Origin: DATLOJ01 sp035536315 | GTDB taxonomy: Bacteria; Actinomycetota; CADDZG01; JAHWKV01 | Reading direction: 5' to 3' | DNA: 11,423 bases | NCBI GenBank assembly: GCA_035536315.1 | Contig: DATLOJ010000093.1 | Span: 1-11,423 of the forward strand | In this document: positions 5,842 to 11,423 of the stretch, piece after piece | How the letters are laid out: every line of letters starts with the position of its first letter | Numbering within the stretch: the stretch's first letter is position 1 | Translations under genes and position numbers: made by a program | Notes under the pieces: generated by a model | What the model was told of the DNA's origin: nothing | Seen by the model: the letters and a program-made list of their open reading frames with translations, nothing else | Databases searched by the model: none

Positions 5842-8800
5842 CTGACGTAGATAGATCACAGGTCGGACCGAACGCCTGGCTGATCGAGGAGATGTTCAAG
5901 AAGTTCCAGGACAACCCTCGGTCCGTATCCGAGGCCTGGCAGGAGTTCTTCCACGACTACACCTCTACCAGGGACCTGACCGGCGCGAACGGCGCAGGCG
6001 TGGAACGGCCGGCAGCGGGGGCGAAGGCACCCGCAGAAGCCGCAGCCGAGCCGGCTGCGGAGCCGCCCACCGAGTCCTCAGGTGCCCCCGACAATCTCCA
6101 GCCGCTGACCGGCGCCGACTCAGTGATCGCACAGCGCATGGAGGAAAGCCTTTCGGTTCCCACCGCAACCTCGGTGCGCGTAGTTCCCGCCAAGCTGCTC
6201 GAGGTCAACCGCAGCATCTTGAACAACCACCTCGCGAGGACGCAAGGCGGCAAGATCAGCTTCACGCACCTGATCGGGTGGGCCGTCATCAAAGCAGCAG
6301 CGGCAATGCCCGGCATGCGTGTGACGTACCGAGAGATTGACGGCAAGCCTCACGTTGAAAAACATGAGCACGTCAACCTTGGGTTGGCGGTAGACCTCAA
6401 GCGCCCGGACGGCGGCCGAACTCTCGTCGTCCCCAACATCAAAGATGCCGAGACCCTGGACTTTGCGCAATTCATCGCCAAATACGAGGACATGATTTCC
6501 AGGTCTCAGTCCCGAAAGCTGACCGGCGACGACTTTGCCGGAACGAACGTCACGATCACCAACCCCGGGATGATCGGGACCGTACAGTCCGTCCCGCGTC
6601 TCATGGCCGGTCAGGCCGTGATAGTCGGCGTCGGCACGATTGCCTATCCGGCCGAATACATGGCGTCGGACCCTCAGACCCTCGCCGAGATCGGAGTCGG
6701 AAAAGTCGTCACCCTGACCAGCACGTACGACCACCGAGTCATCCAGGGCGCGGAGAGTGGCGAGTTTCTGCGAAAAATCCAGGATTTCATCCTCGGAGAA
6801 GAGGGCTTCTACGAAGAGCTATTCGAAGCGATGGGAGTCCCCTACGTCCCGGTCAGATGGAGAAGAGACGTAAACCCCGATGCGGAGTCGCTCGAGGCCG
6901 AAGAGAAACAGGCCCGCGTTCTGCAGCTCATTAACCTCTACCGGGTCCGTGGCCACCTGATCGCCGACCTGGACCCCCTCGATGCCAAGCCACCCAAGAT
7001 GCACCCGGAGCTCGATCCCGCGCACCACGGACTGACCATCTGGGACCTCGATCGCAAGTTCGCGACGGGCGGGCTTGCAGGCAAGCCCAAAATGACGCTC
7101 GGCGAAATTCTTGGCGTCTTGCGGGACGCGTACTGCCGCACGGGAACCGTGGAGTACATGCACATCTCCGACCCGGAGCAGAAGGCGTGGATTCAGGAAA
7201 GGGTCGAGGTTCCGGCCCCCGCGTTCGCGAAAGACGAACAGAAAAGGATCTTACGCAAGCTCAACGAAGCGGAGGCATTCGAGGCATTTCTGCAGAAGAA
7301 GTACGTGGGCCACAAGCGGTTCAGCCTCGAGGGGGCCGAGAGCGTGATCCCAATGCTCGATGCAGTGCTCGAACGCTCTGTCGAGGATGGGCTCGACGAG
7401 GTGGTGATTGGAATGAGCCACCGCGGAAGGCTCAACGTTCTCGCAAACATCATCGGCAAGAGTTACGCCCAGATCTTCCGTGAGTTCGAGGGAGACATCG
7501 ACCCGGAGAGCGCCCAGGGGTCCGGAGATGTTAAGTACCACATCGGCGCGAGTGGAGTGCACACTTCCGACTTAGGTGAAATTCCGGTCTCGGTGGTTGC
7601 AAACCCGAGCCACCTCGAATCGGTCGACCCGGTTGTCGAGGGCATGGTGCGAGCCAAGCAAGACGTACTCGACCAGCGCGAGCGCTACCCGGTGCTTTCG
7701 GTTCTCCTTCACGGTGATGCCGCTTTCGCCGGACAGGGCGTGGTGGCCGAGACCTTGAACCTTTCGGCGCTGAGCGGCTATTCGACCGGCGGCACCATTC
7801 ACATAATCGTCAACAATCAATTGGGCTTCACGACTGGTTCGGACTACGGACGATCGTCTACCTACGCGACGGACGTGGCGAAGATGGTCCAGGCCCCCAT
7901 CTTGCACGTAAACGGAGATGACCCCGAGGCTTGTGTGAGGGCCGCGCGCCTTGCTTTCGATTTCAGGTCGACGTTCACCAAGGACGTGGTCGTCGACATG
8001 TGGTGCTATCGCAAGTGGGGCCACAACGAGGCTGACGAACCTGCCTTTACGCAGCCGCTGATGTTCGCTCGAATAACTCAGAAGAGGTCCGTGCGAAAGC
8101 TCTACACGGAAGTACTTGTCAATCGCTCTGACTTCACCATCGAAGAGGCCGAGGAGGCGCTGGAAGAGTTCAGGGCGAACCTTCAAGTGGCCTTTGACCA
8201 AACGAAGAGCAAAAGCGAGCAGGGCAAGACCGGCAAGTTCCTGGAAGAGCAGAAGAACCCCACTTTCTCGACTGCGGTGGACAGAGCTGTTCTCGACGCC
8301 GTCGTGTCGGCCATTACCAAGGTTCCTCCCGGTTTCAACATTCACCCGAAGCTTGAGAAGTGGCTTGCCGAAAGAGCCCAGGCTCTGGACTCGGGAGGCG
8401 CCGACTGGTCCCTGGGTGAGGCTCTTGCCTTGGGTTCGCTTCTGCTCGAGGGCAGGACCGTCAGGCTGTCGGGCCAGGACACCAGGCGTGGCACGTTCAG
8501 CCAGAGACATTCCGCGCTGGTGGACCAAAAGACCGGAGAGGAGTTCGTACCTCTCAAGACTCTCGAGAAGGACGGAGGCAAGTTTTTCGCCTACGACAGC
8601 TTGCTCTCTGAGTTCGCGGCGCTTGGGTTCGAATACGGATACTCAGTCAGTCGCGCCGATGCCCTTGTCATATGGGAGGCGCAGTTCGGAGACTTCGCCA
8701 ACGGCGCTCAGGTGATCATCGATCAGTTCATCTCAGCAGGGCAGGACAAATGGGCGCAGAAGAGCGGGCTTGTCATGCTGCTTCCTCATGGTTACGAGGG

Positions 8801-9419
8801 TCAGGGGCCGGAGCATTCGAGCGCACGGCTGGAAAGGTTTCTCCAACTGGCCGCCGAGGACAACTCGACGGTCGCAATGCCTTCGACCCCAGCTCAATAC
8901 TTCCACCTACTTCGGCGTCAAGCAGCTCTGGGCGAGCGCCGCAGGCCCCTCATTGTCATGACCCCCAAATCGTTTCTGCGTCTTCCGGCGGCGCGATCGG
9001 TCGCAAGCGAGTTCGCAGAGGGCTCCTTCCAACCGGTGCTGGCAACGCCCGGCGGCACCGGCGCAGCCAAGCTGCTGTTCTGCAGCGGAAAGATCTACTA
9101 CGACCTGCTTGTACGAATGGAAAAAGAGGAGTCAAAGGACACGAATCTGGTCCGAATCGAGCAGCTCTACCCATTCCCCGCTTCCGAGGTGGCCGAGGTC
9201 TTGAAGAGTCATCCGCAAGCGAAAGCCCGGTGGGTTCAGGAGGAGCCGGAGAACATGGGGGCCTGGGGTTACATCCAGTACGCGTTCGCAAAGCAACTCG
9301 GCGTACACCTCCCGGGGGTCTTCAGAACGGAGAGCGCGAGCCCTGCCGCAGGGAGCTACTCCGCGCATCAAGGTGAGCAGGAAGCTCTGCTGAACCAGGC
9401 ATTCGGGCCGATCGAGTAG
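5838..9419 (+). CDS. kgd: Multifunctional 2-oxoglutarate metabolism enzyme: 2-oxoglutarate decarboxylase/dehydrogenase E1 fused to E2 acyltransferase core
   Basis: A 1193-residue orthologue of actinobacterial Kgd/SucA (M. tuberculosis Kgd is 1231 residues). It decarboxylates 2-oxoglutarate on thiamine diphosphate for the TCA cycle. In order: the N-terminal E1 segment (GPNAWLIEEMFKKF, 10-23); an Ala/Pro/Glu-rich linker (about 50-90); the E2 acyltransferase core (about 95-325), starting VPTATSVRVVPAKLLEVNRS and holding the active-site TYDHRVIQGAES with His299; then the E1 domain. The E1 domain shows GMSHRGRLNVLAN (525-537), the ThDP/Mg site HGDAAFAGQG (625-634) completed by VNNQLGFTT (about 659-667), and the C-terminal WVQEEPENMGAW. 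There is no lipoyl domain, as in other Kgd proteins, so a separate lipoylated E2 must exist elsewhere for full dehydrogenase activity. The linker is shorter than in M. tuberculosis. Many relatives are inhibited by the FHA protein GarA; no such gene is present here. doxX-like follows after 6 bases. Confidence 0.97.
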   Translation: MADVDRSQVGPNAWLIEEMFKKFQDNPRSVSEAWQEFFHDYTSTRDLTGANGAGVERPAAGAKAPAEAAAEPAAEPPTESSGAPDNLQPLTGADSVIAQRMEESLSVPTATSVRVVPAKLLEVNRSILNNHLARTQGGKISFTHLIGWAVIKAAAAMPGMRVTYREIDGKPHVEKHEHVNLGLAVDLKRPDGGRTLVVPNIKDAETLDFAQFIAKYEDMISRSQSRKLTGDDFAGTNVTITNPGMIGTVQSVPRLMAGQAVIVGVGTIAYPAEYMASDPQTLAEIGVGKVVTLTSTYDHRVIQGAESGEFLRKIQDFILGEEGFYEELFEAMGVPYVPVRWRRDVNPDAESLEAEEKQARVLQLINLYRVRGHLIADLDPLDAKPPKMHPELDPAHHGLTIWDLDRKFATGGLAGKPKMTLGEILGVLRDAYCRTGTVEYMHISDPEQKAWIQERVEVPAPAFAKDEQKRILRKLNEAEAFEAFLQKKYVGHKRFSLEGAESVIPMLDAVLERSVEDGLDEVVIGMSHRGRLNVLANIIGKSYAQIFREFEGDIDPESAQGSGDVKYHIGASGVHTSDLGEIPVSVVANPSHLESVDPVVEGMVRAKQDVLDQRERYPVLSVLLHGDAAFAGQGVVAETLNLSALSGYSTGGTIHIIVNNQLGFTTGSDYGRSSTYATDVAKMVQAPILHVNGDDPEACVRAARLAFDFRSTFTKDVVVDMWCYRKWGHNEADEPAFTQPLMFARITQKRSVRKLYTEVLVNRSDFTIEEAEEALEEFRANLQVAFDQTKSKSEQGKTGKFLEEQKNPTFSTAVDRAVLDAVVSAITKVPPGFNIHPKLEKWLAERAQALDSGGADWSLGEALALGSLLLEGRTVRLSGQDTRRGTFSQRHSALVDQKTGEEFVPLKTLEKDGGKFFAYDSLLSEFAALGFEYGYSVSRADALVIWEAQFGDFANGAQVIIDQFISAGQDKWAQKSGLVMLLPHGYEGQGPEHSSARLERFLQLAAEDNSTVAMPSTPAQYFHLLRRQAALGERRRPLIVMTPKSFLRLPAARSVASEFAEGSFQPVLATPGGTGAAKLLFCSGKIYYDLLVRMEKEESKDTNLVRIEQLYPFPASEVAEVLKSHPQAKARWVQEEPENMGAWGYIQYAFAKQLGVHLPGVFRTESASPAAGSYSAHQGEQEALLNQAFGPIE

Positions 9420-9425
9420 AGCTCC

Positions 9426-9911
9426 ATGGATAGCTTTCGCAGGCTCGACGACCGCGCCATCTCCTTCATGGAGCGGTACGGCATCCGGATACTCCGCTAC
9501 ACACTCGGGGTCGTTTTCATCTGGTTCGGCGCTCTGAAAATATTTGGGGTGAGCCCGGTTGCCGACCTGGTTGCAGATACCGTTTATTGGTTCCCAAGGG
9601 ACATCGTGGTTCCAGCCCTGGGGGCAGTGGAGGTGGTAATTGGCCTCGGGCTCATTACCGGGTGGGCGATCCGGCTTGTGCTCTTGATCTTCTTTCTGCA
9701 GATGGCGGGAACGTTTCTGACTTTCATCATCAAGCCGGGCGAAACATTCATCGGGGGCAACCCCTTGAAGCTCACCGTCATCGGCGAGTTCGTCCTCAAG
9801 AACCTCGTCCTGCTTGCCGCAGGAATCGTGGTTGGCAGCACCGCGCGCAGAGCAGATCCGGACAAGAGCGTTCCGAAAGTACTGATGGAGAAAGCAGAGG
9901 ATCCCTCCTGA
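9426..9911 (+). CDS. DoxX-like four-helix integral membrane protein
   Basis: A 161-residue protein with four predicted membrane helices at about 20-40, 59-78, 82-102 and 117-138, matching the DoxX/DUF417-like fold. The first helix reads RYTLGVVFIWFGALKIFGVS, with the aromatic-glycine-x-x-lysine pattern common in these proteins. The N-terminus and the C-terminal tail (139-161) are charged and probably cytoplasmic. DoxX relatives are named after a subunit of an archaeal terminal quinol oxidase, but most bacterial members have no firm function, so none is assigned. The ATG at 9426 lies 6 bases after the kgd stop with only a weak purine-rich stretch before it, suggesting co-transcription and translation coupled to kgd. 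Confidence 0.82.
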   Translation: MDSFRRLDDRAISFMERYGIRILRYTLGVVFIWFGALKIFGVSPVADLVADTVYWFPRDIVVPALGAVEVVIGLGLITGWAIRLVLLIFFLQMAGTFLTFIIKPGETFIGGNPLKLTVIGEFVLKNLVLLAAGIVVGSTARRADPDKSVPKVLMEKAEDPS

Positions 9912-9934
9912 ATCTGGAGATTCGGTCAGGGAGG
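9904..9934 (+). promoter_or_regulatory. Hairpin sequestering the MFS ribosome-binding site, starting at the doxX stop codon
   Basis: CCTCCTGA (9904-9911) can pair with TCAGGGAGG (9926-9934) in eight base pairs with one bulged G (9931), and AATC/GATT inside the loop could extend the fold. The 3' arm contains the MFS Shine-Dalgarno sequence AGGGAGG (9928-9934), ideally placed 5 bases before the ATG at 9940. The 5' arm ends in the doxX stop codon TGA (9909-9911). A ribosome ending doxX would melt the stem, a layout typical of translational coupling. There is no T-run, so it does not look like an intrinsic terminator. Confidence 0.5.
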
Positions 9935-9939
9935 AAACA

Positions 9940-11423
9940 ATGACCGCAGCTAAGAAGATGACCGCGCGGGAACGCTGGATTATCACTGTCGTCATCCTCG
10001 GCTCGGCGATCGTGTTTCTCGACACGAGCGTCGTCAGTGTGGCGCTTCCGAGAATGGGCCGGGAGCTCGAGTCGAAGATCTTCGGAGTCCTCGAAGCTCA
10101 GTCGTACGTTTACAACGGATACCTGCTGACGCTGAGCGCTTTGCTCATCCCGGCCGGCGCGCTGTCAGACCGGTACGGGAGAAAGAAGTTGTTTGTCGCG
10201 GGTCTTGTTGGGTTCGGAGTGACCTCACTGCTCTGCGGGCTGGCGCCATCGATGGAAACGATCATCGTCGCCCGTTTGTTTCAAGGAGCCGCCGGTGCAT
10301 TCCTGGTTCCAGGATCGCTGGCGATCCTGACCAATGCCTTCGAAGGTGAGCAGCGGGGACGAGCGTTTGGTCTATGGGCCGCGGCCTCGGGGGCCGGAGT
10401 GATTCTCGGCCCGGTGCTGGCCGGCGTCTTGATCAACTCGGTTTCATGGAGGGCAGCCTTTCTAATCAACGTCCCGCTGACCGCGCTGGCCCTCTACCCT
10501 GCGATCCGTCACATCGAAGAGTCCAGGGACGAATCCATGGAGGGCTCCGTGGACTGGATGGGCAGCCTCACCGCCATCCTCGCAGTGGGGGGATTGACTT
10601 TCGGGACGATAAGAGGGCAGGAACAGAACTGGCAGCAGCCCGTAGCCTTCGTCGCGCTGATCATTGGAGCTGTCGCTTCGATCGTCTTTCCGATGATGAT
10701 CTTGAAAAGAAAGAACCCCTTGATAAGGCCGGAACTCTTCCGCTCGCGCAACTTCACTGTTACGAACATCTCCACGCTGCTCATCTATGCCTCCATTTAC
10801 CTCAGCGGCTATCTCGCATCCCTCTTCGTGCTGGGAACCCTTGGGTACAACGAGCCCGCGGCCGGGCTGAGCGGGGCGATTGCAAGCTTGCTTTTCACCG
10901 CTCTCTCGACGAAGTTCGGCACCCTCGCCGGACGCTACGGCCCTCGCTGGTTCATGACAGTAGGCCCCGCGATCCTCGGCTTGGGTTTACTGCTGCTGGC
11001 GCGCGTCCCCGCCGAAAGCACACCTTGGATCCTGGATTTCTCCGACCCCGAGACCTTCCTTCCAAGCCGCGGCTACCTGGTCGACTTCCTCCCAGGCTTC
11101 GCTCTGTTCGGACTGGGGCTGGCAATCTTCGTAGCTCCCCTGACCACTGCCCTGATGACCTCTGTACCTTCAAAATCCGCCGGGGCCGCGTCGGCGTTCA
11201 ACAACGCCATCTCGCGCGTAGGGCCGCAACTTGCGGGGGCGCTCATCTTCGTCGCGATCACCGCGAGCTTCTACAGCGGACTCGCTGAACGCTTGCCGGA
11301 ACTGAACGTATCCGACGACAGCGTTAGGAGAAACCTCTCTCCGCTGAATACTCCGGCCAGTTCCGTCAGTGAAAGGGAGCTGGAAGCAGCCAGAGCAGAG
11401 AGTGTTAAGTCCTTCCGCATAGC
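9940..11423 (+). CDS. MFS drug-efflux-type transporter, DHA2 family (EmrB/QacA-like), partial (C-terminus off the right edge)
   Basis: The frame from the ATG at 9940 is open for 494 codons to the window edge. It encodes a proton-coupled multidrug-type exporter of the cytoplasmic membrane. Near the start, VFLDTSVVSVALP carries the membrane-embedded Asp28 typical of the 14-helix family. Motif A follows as GALSDRYGRKK (73-83) between helices 2 and 3, and antiporter motif C as GAGVILGPVLAG (151-162) in helix 5. About 13 membrane helices are visible; the last helix and tail are probably outside the window. A hydrophilic insert at about 355-384, after RYGPRWFMTVGP and the helix that follows it, makes one loop longer than usual. 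The start has the best ribosome site of the right-hand operon, AGGGAGG five bases upstream, inside a hairpin. The exported compound cannot be inferred; no TetR or MarR regulator is adjacent. Confidence 0.93.
   Translation, partial: MTAAKKMTARERWIITVVILGSAIVFLDTSVVSVALPRMGRELESKIFGVLEAQSYVYNGYLLTLSALLIPAGALSDRYGRKKLFVAGLVGFGVTSLLCGLAPSMETIIVARLFQGAAGAFLVPGSLAILTNAFEGEQRGRAFGLWAAASGAGVILGPVLAGVLINSVSWRAAFLINVPLTALALYPAIRHIEESRDESMEGSVDWMGSLTAILAVGGLTFGTIRGQEQNWQQPVAFVALIIGAVASIVFPMMILKRKNPLIRPELFRSRNFTVTNISTLLIYASIYLSGYLASLFVLGTLGYNEPAAGLSGAIASLLFTALSTKFGTLAGRYGPRWFMTVGPAILGLGLLLLARVPAESTPWILDFSDPETFLPSRGYLVDFLPGFALFGLGLAIFVAPLTTALMTSVPSKSAGAASAFNNAISRVGPQLAGALIFVAITASFYSGLAERLPELNVSDDSVRRNLSPLNTPASSVSERELEAARAESVKSFRI

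Noticed and set aside
7572..8528. Long minus-strand open frame (318 codons) inside kgd
   Set aside because: Antisense shadow of a high-GC gene; its translation has no recognisable domain and the plus-strand E1 sequence is intact and conserved through the region.
9132..10025. Minus-strand 297-codon open frame across the kgd end, doxX and the MFS start
   Set aside because: It runs antisense through three well-supported genes and shows no family motif.
10374..11288. Plus-strand 304-codon open frame within the MFS gene
   Set aside because: Rich in Arg, Pro and Gly with no membrane helices; the overlapping frame from 9940 carries the DHA2 motifs and is continuous.

Overview
This window is ordinary housekeeping and accessory chromosome from a GC-rich bacterium, most likely a member of the Actinomycetota. 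The strongest evidence is the fused E2-E1 2-oxoglutarate enzyme of the Kgd type, without a lipoyl domain, which is characteristic of that phylum. The AlkA-like glycosylase and the Fpg-family protein ending in a CQTGG...DRRLSKLLK tail are also of types I associate with Actinomycetota. I cannot place it to genus. No rRNA, tRNA, CRISPR array, insertion sequence, integrase or phage gene was seen, and there is no gene-free stretch over 100 bases.

Layout, left to right. (1) A thioredoxin-reductase-like flavoprotein on the minus strand, cut by the left edge. (2) Diverging from it, a membrane-anchored S13 D-Ala-D-Ala carboxypeptidase (DacB/PBP4 type). (3) An AlkA-like 3-methyladenine DNA glycosylase on the plus strand. 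(4) A YbaK-type aminoacyl-tRNA deacylase on the minus strand, whose start lies 4 bases from that of (5), an Fpg/MutM-family DNA glycosylase on the plus strand. (6) A class I/II PLP aminotransferase on the minus strand, head-to-head with (7) kgd, a 1193-residue 2-oxoglutarate decarboxylase/dehydrogenase E1-E2 protein. (8) A four-helix DoxX-like membrane protein 6 bases after kgd. (9) A DHA2 (EmrB/QacA) drug-efflux-type MFS transporter that runs off the right edge.

Functionally there are three blocks. The left block combines redox and cell-wall genes around a divergent promoter that holds three copies of an 8-base motif. The middle block is quality control: two base-excision DNA glycosylases of unrelated folds flank a tRNA-editing deacylase. 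The right block is central carbon metabolism (an aminotransferase that may use 2-oxoglutarate/glutamate, and Kgd at the 2-oxoglutarate node), followed by two co-directional membrane-protein genes that are probably co-transcribed with kgd. The MFS gene's Shine-Dalgarno sequence sits in a hairpin that begins at the doxX stop codon, which suggests translational coupling.

Gene starts are densely packed. Three divergent pairs have spacers of 66, 4 and 44 bases, so several promoters must lie inside neighbouring genes. I found no convincing new biological system. The points most worth checking are the repeated motif at 823-911, the 4-base head-to-head ybaK/fpg arrangement, the compact DacB, the altered lesion-recognition residues in the Fpg-family protein, and the two hairpins over translation-initiation sites.
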